The notes: generated by a model not told the origin, from the sequence alone. A stretch of DNA of 64,000 bases from Macrosoma leucophasiata (GCA_036365455.1 JAWQUS010000007.1:23328001-23392000); one strand, 5' to 3'; counted from the first letter of the stretch, positions 30,709 to 42,078 are shown. Numbers and translations are program-made.

Positions 30709-31055
30709 AATAATGGCAACCCATTATACGTCCCACTGCTGGGCACGAGTCTCTCCCCTTTTTGGGGGGAGGCCTGGAGCTTACTCCACGACGCTGCTCC
30801 AATGCGGATTGGTAGAGGTGGATGGGTTAGTGGCCAACCCGTTGTCGGACGCCCATAAGGCCTCCGACAAGGTTTAACGACTGCTATCCATCGATGGCAA
30901 CCGGGACCGACAGCTTAACGTGCCCTCCGAAGCACCGAAACGCGTATTTTATTTGCCACTAGCGGTCACCCATCACACTACCCGACCGCGCCTGTAGTGC
31001 TTAACCGAGCAGATCGCCTACGATCTACACCAGCCGCTGGGCCATACGCACGTTG
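30709..31055 (-). mobile_element. Family C retroposon
   Basis: From ATGGCAACCCATTATACG to AGCCGCTGGGCCATACGC. Near full length with a small deletion after GTTGTCGGACG. Confidence 0.8.
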
Positions 31056-31961
31056 AAATATAGTTACTATATGAACCGTTATATTACCTACCCTATGTTA
31101 AGGGTGTTACATTTAATGACACCAGCTCGGTTTACTTACAGGATGGTATCACAAGTCACGAATTGTGTTTAAGTAATAGTACAGCCCGATAGTGTTCGGT
31201 CATTTTTCTTTGACAACAATGGGTGTAATCGCCCGTGTGTGCAACCCGTACGTAGGGCTTAAGTTATAGAAGGCGAGCGAGAAAATCATAAAATATATAG
31301 CTAATCCCGACAAACTCCATGTCGTTTTAGCAGATGCGACCTATTTCAATAACAACTAAATATAGTAAAACATTAATAAAAGTCATTCAAACAGTTTTGG
31401 AGGACCATAAACACATGACACAAGATTTTTATTTATGAGAAGTTTAATATGTATGAAATATCCTAAATAAATGCCCTTTTGACTTGAGAAGCAGCTTATT
31501 TCTATGTAACTTACCTACTCATGATAGCAAGGTTAGGTACTAATTTTCTTAACCAAATTGAAACTGATTTTTTTTGCAGTTTAATTAATTATTTGCAGTC
31601 TAATTCTTATTAACCCTCTTGGTATGTAGGTAAGTAACGTTTGCTTGTAGGTATTAGTTATCAAAGTAGGTAGCAATTTCCCTGAGTTTCTTTGCGACAC
31701 AAGTTAGCCAGGGTACTAAATTATGATCGTCATGAAACTTACCATAAAAAACCTGACCGTAAGCTTATAAAGATACTTCCACTCGCAATTTAGTAGTTTA
31801 TCATAATAGGGTAAGGTATGTTTTGTACCTACCTATATATGAAATAAGCCAGCGCATGAATATATTATAACAATAAAACCCAAAGTTTTAAAAAAACTTG
31901 ACATGTGTGATTGAATTTAATTATTACGTAAATAGTTATATAGTTGTTAAATCAAACTGTT
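31056..31961. other. Nearly 1 kb without a recognised gene
   Basis: AT-rich unique sequence with several GTAGGTA phrases; nothing supported. Confidence 0.45.
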
Positions 31962-32374
31962 TTACTGGTACTAGGTAGAGTTTAAGTGTCGGAGCTCGAG
32001 TGCGTAGGCACCACCGCATTCACTATCTGCCGCCAAATGACAGTGTTTACTATCGTGTTCACTATCCAGCAGATAACAATATATTAACCCAAAAAAGGCA
32101 ATATGCGCAACCAGACCAAAAAATACAACAAAGTTGTCCGTATGCATTAGCGAGAATTTTGTGTGTAAACAAAAAAATATACCTCTTCGGAAACGCCCAA
32201 GGACCCGAAACGGGTGAAAAAAGAAATGTGTTGCCCTGAAATAACTATCACAAGGCGAAAAAAAACTTCGGCCTCTGCAGTTTCAACGTCTACATACCGA
32301 CTTCCGGTTTTTGTGTAGATATCTATAGGCTACAGTATTAACCATCCCTGTGAATTGCATGCTTTTTGCTACTA
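31962..32374 (+). mobile_element. Family A retroposon, diverged and interrupted
   Basis: 5' part (GGAGCTCGAGTGCGTAGGC, CACCACCGCATT) and 3' part (GTGTAGATATCTATAGGC, GTGAATTGCATGC) are separated by about 190 bp of unrelated sequence (32085-32270). Confidence 0.6.
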
Positions 32375-32455
32375 TATATATATTTATATATTTATATATT
32401 TATATATTTATATATTTATATATTTACATATATACATATATATAAATATATAAAT
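32375..32455. repeat. ATATATTT microsatellite
   Basis: About ten units of an eight-base TTTATATA repeat, ending in ATACATATATA variants. Confidence 0.85.
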
Positions 32456-32691
32456 CAATTGCTGTTCCTTAGTCTCGCTTAAACTCGAGAACGGCTAAAC
32501 CGATTTGGTTAATTTTGGGTTTGTATGATTTTTGGAAGTCCAGGAAAGGTTTAAAAGGTAAGAAAATATGAAGAAATTGAAGAGGAATAGTATAAAACAC
32601 AATTTCATTTTTCCATACAAATAGTCCGTATCTATCACCTTTGACACATTATTTAATTCTGAGGCAATACAAAGTTTGCCGGGTCAGCTAG
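32456..32691 (+). mobile_element. Helitron-like 3' part
   Basis: GAGAACGGCTAAACCGATTT, CAATACAAAGTTTGCCGGG and the end GTCAGCTAG before T fit the H family. The 5' end merges with the microsatellite. Confidence 0.5.
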
Positions 32692-32977
32692 TAAATACAT
32701 AATAAAAAATATGACGGTCGCTTGTAACTCGTACCACACTCACCACCATCATTGCCGCGGCGTCACCCGCGCTATCGCCCGTGATTCACGCCGATACTCC
32801 GGTCAACGGTTATCTCATATTCTAAATTCAATATGACACAGTAATTTAAAACAATGAAATGATATCATTACTACACCGAACTAGACTTGAACGGGGATTT
32901 TGAAAACCGCAATGTTGTGTGAAGTCTCTACCAAAACTGCAATGTAATAATGTTTTGAATAAAAATGTAGTGCAAAG
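32692..32977. other. No gene recognised
   Basis: A short GC-rich phrase (GCCGCGGCGTCACCCGCGC, 32753-32771) lies in otherwise AT-rich DNA. Confidence 0.4.
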
Positions 32978-33223
32978 CAGGACAGGCCAGAAATAATGTA
33001 TATCGACCTCAGGAAGAGACGTCGGTTTATTTCGGATCTGTAGAGCGTTATCTCTTTCGCACCTTACCTATTTGACGTTTGTCGACCATTTTGATCAAGT
33101 TTTGACCAATACCGGACTACGGATGCTTTCGTAGGCAGTGTGCAGCAGAGATAAAGCTGAAGCCGAAACTAGCCGATTGTCACATTCTTAGGCTCGATGT
33201 GCATTATTTATTGATGAGCACTG
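32978..33223. mobile_element. Family K MITE, diverged copy
   Basis: GTAGAGCGTTATCTCTTTCGC, GACGTTTGTCGACCATTTTG and GCCGAAACTAGCCGATTGTC match the better-preserved copy at 59441. Ends are degenerate (CAGGACAGGCC / GATGAGCACTG). Confidence 0.65.
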
Positions 33224-33385
33224 TATTCAAATTTTCTGTTGATGGATTTGAATTAACCCGGCATGACATTTGACATCTTTTTATTAGCTGCACTTGTAAC
33301 AAGCAATGTAGGTACTTAATTTTTTAAACAATTATTGTACTCTTCTACATGAAATTTGATCGATGTCACAATACACCTACATTAT

Positions 33386-33604
33386 TGACGACCCGGTTAG
33401 TCCAGCGGTGTGAGATGACCGTTTGATTCGAAGGGTAGCGGGTTCGATCCCCGCACCGGGACAAATGTTTGTATGGCCTACAGATATTTGTTTCGGGTCT
33501 GGGTGTTTGTGTATGTGTTGTATGTGTACAACGGCACCCACGACACAGGTTTATACCTACTGGCTGTGAGTGTAAGCATATTTTATTTATTTTATTTTAT
33601 TTAT
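33386..33604 (+). mobile_element. Family B SINE, tRNA-headed
   Basis: Best-preserved B head: TTAGTCCAGCGG (A-box) and GGTTCGATCCC (B-box), CCCGGT/ACCGGG acceptor stem, body with CGGGTCTGGGTGTTTGTG, tail of ATTTT repeats. All four B copies in the window are in plus orientation. Confidence 0.8.
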
Positions 33605-33633
33605 ACAGACGTGTTGCTATTCCTGAAACCTTA

Positions 33634-33814
33634 AGCCTAGAATTCATGGTAAATAGTTGTTAAGCAACATGTTGCTGAGTTGCTGTCAACATATTTTCGG
33701 GCAACACTTGTATTGCGAAGTTCATCACGTCATGTTGTACGGCAGCATTCCCGCCGTTCATCAACAATGTTGATCGACTGTTGCTAAGCAAATGTTTACC
33801 ATGAATACGAGGCT
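33634..33814. mobile_element. MITE with ~35-bp inverted ends
   Basis: AGCCTAGAATTCATGGTAAA and its partner TTTACCATGAATACGAGGCT are imperfect inverted repeats, extending through GTTAAGCAACA/TGTTGCTAAGC. Interior is GTTG/CAAC-rich. Confidence 0.65.
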
Positions 33815-34211
33815 AAAAATATTTTTTGCAATCAAGATAAATTACCATTTACCCTTCAAAGCTCTGCCACTAAAGCCCTATGTAGAGCTTCATAATAGCG
33901 TAATCATCAATCAATAAAAGAAATACAATTTTTTCTTCCTATTAATTTAAAAAGTATCTACTTACGATTCTTACAATTTTAATCAAATATATTGACTAAC
34001 ATGATTGTATTGTATTGTTACATTCATTTTTAACATTTCCAGATTGCCTAGCCTTGTAAGAAATAACTATTTAGGTACTGCAGATGTTTTGCTCTAAGCT
34101 CTAATATTCTAACTGATAATGTTAAATGCATTCGTGATACATTGCCCTGTAAAGTTATTCACTTTACATAATACATTATTTACAAGTCGTATATATATGT
34201 TAAGATATATA
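33815..34211. other. No gene recognised
   Basis: AT-rich unique DNA. Confidence 0.4.
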
Positions 34212-34390
34212 TCTATAATATAAAAATAAGTCGGGTTTTCCTCCCTGTCGCTTTAACTTCAGAACGCACGAACCGATTGCCACGGTTTTGCATCCGTTGG
34301 AAAGGTCTCGGGCTCCGTGAGGTTTATAGCAAAGAAAATTCAGGATTATAAAACGACATCCACGCGGGCGATGCCGCGGGCAACAGCTAG
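34212..34390 (+). mobile_element. Short Helitron-like element
   Basis: 179 bp from TCTATAATATAAAAATAAG to CGCGGGCAACAGCTAG. Contains GAACGCACGAACCGATTGCC. Complete by the TC...CTAG criterion, although the base after CTAG is A rather than T. Confidence 0.6.
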
Positions 34391-34734
34391 ATATATATAT
34401 AATTATATACACGACTTGTAAACAAAAAATTCAAACTGTTTGGGTGATAAATGTTTAAAATTAACCTTAAATTTAACATTAATCAGAAAATAATATGAGC
34501 AAAATACAAATTCACAATATTGTACAATACAGGAAAACCTATATGAGTGGAGTCACACAAGGAAACTGCATTGACACACGATATCTAAGGGCCGGATCGC
34601 CTTCGCCAATTAACTGGTGCTGCGTTTACCTCGGGAGAGTACTCGCGCAAGTAGGAATATAATTAATTATTATTAGACACGCCTTAGTATTTATGGCCGC
34701 CATAAATTAAATATATAGTAAGAGACATAATAAC

Positions 34735-34857
34735 TTAGGACTCAGGGGTGACAACACATCTCCATTTTGTCCTCTGATTTAGATGTCTATAGGCTGCAGT
34801 CGTCACCCATGTAAACTGCAGGATTGATTGCCACCTTGGTTACATACAATAAAACAA
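34735..34857 (+). mobile_element. Family A 3' end, diverged
   Basis: CATTTTGTCCTCTGATTTAG, GTCTATAGGCTGCAGTCGTC and GATTGCCACCTTGGTTACAT are recognisable. Confidence 0.6.
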
Positions 34858-35199
34858 AGTTTAAATTCCTGTGTTTCACTTATGTTATTTTTTTATCATA
34901 AACGTCCAAGACCAGTCCCACTTACATATAATATAATATTGGTTCGGGTATGGCAAACCTAACTAGAAGCAGTCACAATTAATACGTTATGGTACAAGTA
35001 CAACAATCAAAATACAAAAAATAAAAATATACTTATTCTAATATAGTCTGTAACTGAGTGTACATTTAAATAATATTAAGTAAGACTAACAGTGGTTTAA
35101 GACAATAAAGAAAACGCAAGTGTGCTTTGATAAATATATTTTATTTAATACCGAAAAATACCTAAACAATTCACTTATAATTAATTAAATTCACCAATA

Positions 35200-35690
35200 A
35201 CATTAAACGTAATCCCAATATTGTGTGATGCTTTAAAATGGTGGATGGGCTTTGGTTGAAAATGAACCTGACCGGGGAAAACGGCGGTGGGCCAGGGACA
35301 CCTATCAATCCTAGGCTTCCACTATGGGCTATTGCGGATAGCAAGAAGGACCAGGAGGAAATATCCTCCAGCGGGATGGGGTAAATTAGGGACAGAATTG
35401 AACGCACGTACCTGGGTGTTCTGTGGGGTCGCGTGGCAATAGTTCTTTACCACCGCGCGGCCGGCTTTTCCTTGATCATCTGCGCGGTACGTGGCTCAGG
35501 GCGTGTAAGTCCGTAGAAACACAGCACATACACAATTGCGGCTTAAAGTTAGCGAAATACAACGAAAAAGAACAGCGGTAACAGCGGTGCACACAGAAAC
35601 TTCAAAAACGAACGGCGAATGTTCTAGATCTTCTCTTGCAGCTCACAGCGCCGACGCGAGTCCGGATGGTAGTGTGAAAATATTATCTAT
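35200..35690 (-). other. GC-richer unique island, possible untranslated first exon or LTR
   Basis: On the minus strand 35690-35412 is GC-rich, unlike the flanks. It ends at a good donor, ACACCCAG|GTACGT (35404-35417). An ATG at about 35478 opens only a ten-codon frame (MIKEKPAARW then stop). Downstream on the minus strand an AATAAA lies near 35150. This could be a promoter with a non-coding first exon, an LTR, or an unrelated repeat. Confidence 0.25.
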
Positions 35691-35691
35691 A

Positions 35692-36090
35692 TCTATACTT
35701 ATAATAAAACTGTAGAAGTGAAAATTCTGTACATTAAAAATATTGAAGAAATAAATACCAGGGGATGTTACTAGATCGATACTGAACACAAATATGTGAT
35801 TAGAAAATTTTTTGTCTGTCTGTCTGTTTGTTCAAGCATCACAGAAAAACTAAAGGTTCGATTACAATGAAACTTGGTGTGATTATACTTTAACCTTTGG
35901 CGCACAACACTGGGTACTTTTTATCCCGGAAAAATGTCTGTTTGTGTGTTTGTGCACGCTAATATCAGAAACGGCTTATTCGATTTACACTAATATATTG
36001 TGGTAAGTTTCACTTAACATTTAGTGTTTGTTTCATGTGAATCGGTTCAGAAATAAAAAAGTTATGTCAATTTAAAGAATCATATCGAAT
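35692..36090 (+). mobile_element. Helitron-like 5' part
   Basis: TCTATACTTATAATAAAACT start after A, GTCT repeats, and the TGAAACTTGGTGTGATTATA block. The 3' end is not found. Confidence 0.5.
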
Positions 36091-36117
36091 ATTTTTAAGC
36101 TATTCTGTATCTTAGTT

Positions 36118-36187
36118 CTATCTTTTAGGGGGTTTTGTACCTAAAAGGTAAAAACGGAACCTACGGATTACTAATCCTCCGCTGTCT

Positions 36188-36218
<31 letters not shown>

Positions 36219-36300
36219 ACCAGCCTGTATCTCATAAATAGTGATAACTAGAAAGCTAACATTTTCACAAATTATGTATTTCTGATACCGCTTTAAAGAC
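36118..36300. repeat. Dispersed repeat I
   Basis: CACCAGCCTGTATCTCATAAA and AATTATGTATTTCTGATACC match 14580-14670. A GTCT/GTCC microsatellite lies at 36180-36220. Confidence 0.5.
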
Positions 36301-36489
36301 AAAATTAATTACTGAAAATAAGAAAATGAAAATGTTCTGGGGTCCAAGGGGGCATACAATAAACCTGTCTTTTTTTTCGTACATTTTTTGCTCGATAATA
36401 ATAACAGTAACAAGTAGACGCTTAAAATTTTCACAGAATTTTTAGGTTTTATGTTGTATATTACCTTCCATAAATAAATAAATAATAAA

Positions 36490-37281
36490 TCTATACAAAT
36501 AAATAAAATTGGAGTGTCTGTTTGTAATATTAAAATAACCACTTTTTACTAAATGTATATATCTTGGTTTATACACGGTACATAATATATACCAAAACAA
36601 CATTTTTTACAATTTTTGTCTGTCTGTCTGTTTGGCGGAGCTAATCTTGGGAACGGCTGGACCGATTTTTGACCGTCTTTCACTGGCAGATAGCTGATGT
36701 GACAAGGTGTAACTTAGGCTACTTTTATCTCCATACATCCATACATACATCCTACATACAAATAAGTAGAATTGGAGTGTAGCCGACTTTGACGGGACTT
36801 CCACGGGTAGGTAGCTGATATAATAGGAAGTAGTTTAGGCTAATTTTAACTCCATACATCCATACATACATCTATACCTACATACAAATAAGTAGAATTG
36901 GAGTGTAGCCGACTTTGACGGGACTTCCACGGGTAGGTAGCTGATATAATAAGGAGTAGTTTAGGCTACTTTTAACTCCATCCATCCATACATACATACC
37001 TACATACAAATAAGTAGAATTGGAGTATATCCGACTTTGAGGGGACTACCACGGGTAGGTAGCTGATGTAATAAGGAGTAATTTAGGCTACTTTTCAACT
37101 CCATACATACATACATACCTACATACAAATAAGTAGAATTGGAGTGTATCCGACTTTGACGGGACAACCACGGGTAGGTAGCTGATGTAATAAGAAGTAA
37201 CTTAGGCTACACGACTTCGTCCGGGTAGATACTGAACAATCATATTTTTTCTCACGTGGACGAAGTCGCGGGCACTGCTAG
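36490..37281 (+). mobile_element. Helitron-like element with four internal ~120-bp tandem units
   Basis: TC at 36490 after A, CTAG at 37278-37281 before T. The 5' and 3' parts match 4252-4552. Between them a unit with CATACATACA, AAATAAGTAGAATTGGAGTG and CGGGTAGGTAGCTGAT is repeated four times (starts near 36730, 36850, 36976, 37099). Each repeat re-creates the element's own 5' AAATTGGAGTG segment, so the expansion came from its ends. Confidence 0.7.
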
Positions 37282-37441
37282 TCCAAAATAAAATTAACAG
37301 ATTTTACTCTACTATTTTTATACACCCAGTTATCCGTTGCAACTAACTAAACGAGGCATAGTGCAGCGTCCCGTGTGTAAAAGATGACTATCTCATGCGT
37401 ACCAGTCACGATCCTAATAGTTTTATTAATATCGTAATTAA

Positions 37442-37690
37442 TTGCGACTCAATAATGCGATTTTATACGATAATGAAATTATTGATGACATATCAAGACT
37501 TAAAGTTTACGTTCGAGAGATATTGCAGCTTGTTGAAATGGGAAACGCAAACGTTTTTCAAACTTACAGGTGCAAGATAAAGAATCTAGCAGATGTTTGT
37601 AATTGTAACATGAAGACGTTACTACAATACATTTATTACACTGGATGTATTCACTCTGAATATATAATGATATGGGAATATTCACGATGA
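37442..37690 (+). CDS. Uncertain 82-codon frame
   Basis: An open frame reading MRLNNAILYDNEIIDDISRL and on to YIYYTGCIHSEYIMIWEYSR before a stop. The composition is protein-like and lies outside recognised repeats, but no family is recognised, codon usage is AT-driven, and frames of this size are expected by chance here. A CTTACAG|GTGCAAG junction sits inside it at 37570. Listed only so that it can be tested. Confidence 0.12.
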   Translation: MRLNNAILYDNEIIDDISRLKVYVREILQLVEMGNANVFQTYRCKIKNLADVCNCNMKTLLQYIYYTGCIHSEYIMIWEYSR

Positions 37691-37914
37691 ATACACGATG
37701 AGATGGGAATTACAGAAATTAATAGTCGTTAATAAAAATACGTAATTTGGAGATTGGAGATAACTTTGCACTGTAACCATGGACATCGATTATAGTTGAT
37801 TTATCATAATATCGCCTCCAATCGACAATCCATTCAGACACGAGCATTCAGTCGTTAGAGCTCTTAGGTATAAGTAACTCGGTTCGTTCTATATGTCTGA
37901 GCTAAATAAGTAAA

Positions 37915-38090
37915 ATTATCTATCCACTACGCTACCGAAGTCCCACACGGATGGGTCAAATTTTGCTTTCTCTTTTTGATATTTAACCGATTTAGGGTCG
38001 GTGAACGACATCCTTTGATAACTAACAAATACAACCGATATGATAAACTTTGCAGTTTATACAATATCGTTAAGATGTCACTGTTCTTTT
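37915..38090 (-). mobile_element. Diverged relative of family F with a different tRNA-like part
   Basis: On the minus strand the leader AACGATATTGTATAAACTGC and TATCATATCGGTTG matches the F leader. Near 37915-37945 a tRNA 5'-half-like stretch GGACTTCGGTAGCGTAGTGG occupies the place of the F tRNA, with changed D-arm sequence. The 3' half is missing or unrecognisable. Confidence 0.45.
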
Positions 38091-38800
38091 TTTTTATGTC
38101 AAACTACATTCGCATTGTATATTGTGTCATTCCTTCATTCGACATTCTTTTCTCATGCCAGAACCACCGGAGCATACCTTTCTTAATTTTTACTTTAGGA
38201 ATTATTCTAATGGGAATTTATTACATGACATTGTAACAAAATGTGCAACGTCTCATCTATCTACTGTTAAAATTGCAGCCGAACAGGGTTCTGTCAACAT
38301 AGCAAACATCTATCGAAAGTTCAAGGAATCGGTCGGAGCTTATAAAACTCGATCGAGACCGACCAATTTCGCAAAAACTACACAACGCGATCCGTTGTAC
38401 TGATCGTTGATAGGGTTGATGTAGCGACAGCAAAACAAGTTGAGGGAAAAATATATTTAAAAAAATGCAACATAGTTTTCTACAATTTTTCGTTGATTCG
38501 TTTAGATACAATAAACATTAAAAACGCTAATATCAACGTGTAAGATATCACAAGATAATAATGTCATGAATAACATGTACATTGTTTTGTTATTCATAAA
38601 ATTGTTATCTTGTAAACCAAAACTTTGTCTAATGTTTATCGCTAGTGTTTACATTTTACACTTTAAAGGTATGTAATATTATTTTCAATTTGTTGAAATC
38701 ATAACGTGCATAGTTGATAAAAGAAAAGTGACCATAATAATGCACAGAACATACACATTACAACAATAACCTCGCAAATAACACTCAACTTAAAAAAAAA
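38091..38800. other. No gene recognised
   Basis: A 93-codon plus-strand frame (38122-38403) includes KCATSHLSTVKIAAEQGSVN, and an 84-codon minus-strand frame overlaps it. Neither has a recognised motif. Unique DNA. Confidence 0.4.
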
Positions 38801-38801
38801 T

Positions 38802-39157
38802 TCTTTATAACATAATGCACCTTCGATAGCTTTATTTGGCCCTAAGGTTAGCTGTAAGGTATTAAGTCCGCCTTATGTACATTTCTTATGTGCAAAAAGA
38901 ATACATAAATTAATAAAAATACTTTTTTAAAATTGCCAACCAATTATTATTTAAGTAAACATTTATTAACCAAGTTTATCTTTATAACATGATGCACCTT
39001 CGATAGCTTTATTTGGCCCTAAGGTTAGCTGTAAGGTATTAAGTCCGCCTTATGTACATTTCTTATATGCAAAAAGAATACATAAATTAATAAAAAAAAC
39101 TTTTTTAAAATTGCCAACCAATTATTATTTAAGTAAACATTTATTAACCAAGTTTAA
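38802..39157. repeat. Two tandem 177-bp units
   Basis: Units 38802-38978 and 38979-39157 differ at only a few positions (ATAATGCACC/ATGATGCACC, TTATGTGC/TTATATGC). Each contains GGCCCTAAGGTTAGCTG and ATTAAGTCCGCCTTATG. The parent repeat is not identified. Confidence 0.85.
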
Positions 39158-39289
39158 GCCTATCTGCTTAAACTTGTAATTATTCTAAAAAACTGCGAAT
39201 AATTTTAACCAGTACAATCATCGAATTCACTTATCATTCAATCGAAGCTAAGTCACAAAAACCTTTGTCATTCAACACCGTTCGCGAAT

Positions 39290-39545
39290 AACTTTTTTTC
39301 CTATCTCTCCCCCACACACGGCCTGCGAGCGGTCGTATCGTACCATCTAATATTATTCTGGGAACGGCCTTAATAAGTCACTACAGAATGTTATCTATTC
39401 CATTTTATCGGGCGGCCTGATAAGGATCTCCATCCAATTAGCTCCACAATGCAATATGGGCCGTCTCCGGCTGTTATGACGGACGCGGTGTACTGGCTTC
39501 ATATTCTTGTCAATAAGTCGGTGATCAGCTTGTGGTGATGGTGAG
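39290..39545. promoter_or_regulatory. Candidate regulatory island with GATAAG
   Basis: Unique, CpG-richer sequence: CACACGGCCTGCGAGCGGTC, TTTATCGGGCGGCCTGATAAGG (39404-39425 region) and GGCCGTCTCCGGCTG. It shares CTGATAAG with islands at 9.1, 50.5, 55.7 and 62.5 kb. Role inferred. Confidence 0.3.
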
Positions 39546-39786
39546 AAAGTACGGGCTTGTGAGCTGGTGATGATTCTTTCTCGATTGTGCTTGCATGTTG
39601 CGCCATATTATGTAATGTGAGTATTGGAAGTATTAGATATTATTATACTGTTAGGACCAGTGTTTGGTCACACGGATGGATTATTACAACTTGCATGGAG
39701 TCGCAAATCTTACCATTTTCTTTTTAATTTATAAATTCATTCGTATGTGTTACTCGTACGTATTCTTTATTTTAATAAGATACTCC

Positions 39787-39932
39787 AAATTCGATCCCCG
39801 TACCGGGACAAATATTTGTATGGCCTACAGATATTTGTTTCGGGTGTGGGTGTTTATGTATGTGTTGTGTGTGTACAACGGCACCCACGACACTGGTTTA
39901 TAGGTAAGCGTGTAAGCTTGTTTTATTTAATG
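39787..39932 (+). mobile_element. Family B SINE, 5'-truncated
   Basis: Starts inside the B-box (ATTCGATCCCCGTACCGGG) and keeps the whole body. Confidence 0.75.
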
Positions 39933-40059
39933 TATTTTAATACCTTTTTTTTATATATCGTCTTTTTAAAATGTTATTTTTGATGAGCTCTATCGAAAAC
40001 TTGATTAAATGTTACCACCACTTGTCACGTGCAGAATTAATTTCATGTTCACTATATGA

Positions 40060-40372
40060 CACCATCTGGCGACGGGTCTACTCGGGACGTGACGAACCCA
40101 CTGCCCACTGGCGCAAGAATTTTCTTCTACTGGAGGAGATTTTTTCCACAAGTGCAGTCAGTCAACCGAACGATGGAGGTTAAACCATTCGAATGGGGCG
40201 ATAGCAAGGGTAATAACGCAAGATGGGCAGCGGCATCTTGATAAAACTACTGCAACTGCGATCGCCAATCCGCACGCCAAGCATGGCGATTATGGCATAT
40301 CCTACCCCATCCTATGGGGCGGGGCGGCTTTGGTCCACCGGTGGAGATCTTAAGGCTAAAATGATGATATGA
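40060..40372 (+). mobile_element. Dispersed repeat J
   Basis: ATCTGGCGACGGGTCTACTC, GGGCAGCGGCATCTTGAT, CAACTGCGATCGCCAATCC and AAATGATGATATGA at the end. I recognise this as a common lepidopteran retroposon 3' region, but the family name is not certain. Confidence 0.5.
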
Positions 40373-40444
40373 CACCATCAGTATAAAAAAACATTAGCGA
40401 TATGCTTGCCTATACAAATATTCTATTATAGCACTTTACTAGTC

Positions 40445-40711
40445 ACATATAGGCATTGTACGGGGGGTCGTCGGGCCTACCTTTGAGGTGCTGGTTTCTC
40501 CTCGGGGGTGGGCGAGCTCAGGCCTGGCTCCCGTGACGTGGGTCCATAGGTTGCTGGTGGAGCTTGAATCCTTAAGAGTTTGTACACGAGGAGTCTGTTA
40601 CTCGGTTATACACACGCACAGACACTATTGAAGATGATCGGAGTCACGTAAGTCCACACGTGGTACGCGGCGTGGGCAACTCGCGATCGACGAAAGTTTA
40701 GGGAAATGTTG
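40445..40711 (-). other. GC-rich unique island with an exon-like edge
   Basis: The minus strand contains a 40-codon open stretch without a methionine, including VTGARPELAHPRGETSTSK. It is followed by a plausible donor (CCTCAAAG|GTAGGC near 40481-40494). Possible exon, LTR or fragment of a larger element; no family recognised. Confidence 0.25.
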
Positions 40712-40780
40712 GATTTGAGAACTGTACTTTGACAGAGGGGAATGCCTGCATACGGCTACTCCCCTCCGGTGTTGCTCTAT
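40712..40780. mobile_element. Family M MITE fragment
   Basis: TTTGACAGAGGGGAATGCC and GGCTACTCCCCTCCGG then TGTTGCTCTAT are one end of the M element. Confidence 0.65.
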
Positions 40781-40990
40781 GCATATAGGTTAGTGAAATT
40801 ATCTTTATCCGATATGATTTAATATCCATATCTGAAACCAACCTACACACGGCCAGATTTGGTTCGGAGGGTACCGAACCCGCTGTCCGCTCCGTACCAA
40901 ATCCGGACGTGTGTTACGACTACCTTTCAGTTAGGTAGTACTTATGTCAATTTGTAAGAAATTAGGCTCTTTGTAGTTTAGTTTCTTAAC

Positions 40991-41171
40991 TATTTATCTT
41001 TGTAGTGCCTAATATTAAATCTTTCGTCGAAAAAAAAGTCGCACGCATTTTCTCCCGCAAAAATGACAGACTGTTTTGCATAGAGTACATTATATAGTGT
41101 TTTGCATCGGTAATAAACGCTATGACTACTCCCCTCCAGTCCGCCGCGGCCGGCGGCCCGTGTTGCTCTAT
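40991..41171. mobile_element. Family M MITE, partial
   Basis: CGCACGCATTTTCTCCCGC, AAAATGACAGACTGTTTTGC and the terminal CTACTCCCCTCCAGTCCGCC...GTTGCTCTAT. One terminus only. Confidence 0.7.
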
Positions 41172-41823
41172 GTATAAAAATAACAACACAAACATAAGTG
41201 CACATGGATAATTTGTTGAGCAGTAGAGCTATTCCCACAAATGATGTTATGTTCAAGGCTGTGCACACGCCACTGGACCTCTAAATAACACATTGGATGA
41301 TTCACAAGAGTCCAAACTATCGCTCGCATACGATACCTACCGCGAGCGGTAATTTGATCGTCTGATTATCGCTCGCCGCATCTCATCCGAATCCGATGTA
41401 CTGATTGCATAAACGCTCGGATTTCAATTTAATTAGGATTTGGATGCTTTTGGGAATATGTCCATATATATCTTCAAACAGGTGAGCAGAGTTTTAAACA
41501 AATTGTAGAAAGGGGTGAAAATACAAGATGGTCCGTTACTTTTCAAATAATTGGTACCTTAAAGAAAGAACGAAAAATATTTATTCGCTTGTTACCACAC
41601 AACATACCTACCTACATGTAACGAGAAAAAAAAGGAGCAAAACTAAAATTAAAGGTCCATTTTAACCTTATGTGACACCATAACCACATAAGTGTATGCA
41701 AGAAAAACGGCACACATCACAGCTATTTATTGCAGCAGATATTGCAACACTGATATTCTGAGGGGTGCTGTTTTAAGCAAACGTTACGAACTACAAGTTT
41801 ACAAAGTGAATAATAAACATGTA
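41172..41823. other. No gene recognised
   Basis: Unique sequence with a CG-containing stretch at 41320-41400 (CTACCGCGAGCGG, ATTATCGCTCGCCGC). A weak CAG|GTGAGC junction lies at 41481. Confidence 0.4.
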
Positions 41824-42078
41824 CAGTGCTCAACAATAAATATTGCACATCTAACCTAGGAAGGAGACTTCGCTTTATTTCGGGTCTGTAGAGCCACAGG
41901 TAGAGCGTCATCTCTTTCGCACCGTACCTATTAGACGTTTGTCGACTATTTTGATCAAGTTTTGAACAATACCGGAATGTCAGTGCTTACGTAGGCAGTG
42001 TGCAACTGATATATCGCTCTACGTAGTCGAAACGAGCCGATCGTCTCTTTCGCAAGCTCTGTGATAGGGCGATAATAC
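41824..42078. mobile_element. Family K MITE copy
   Basis: CAGTGCTCAACAATAAATATTG at the left end and CGAAACGAGCCGATCGTCTC toward the right, with a ~15-bp insertion after GTAGAGC. Left flank is TA. Confidence 0.65.
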
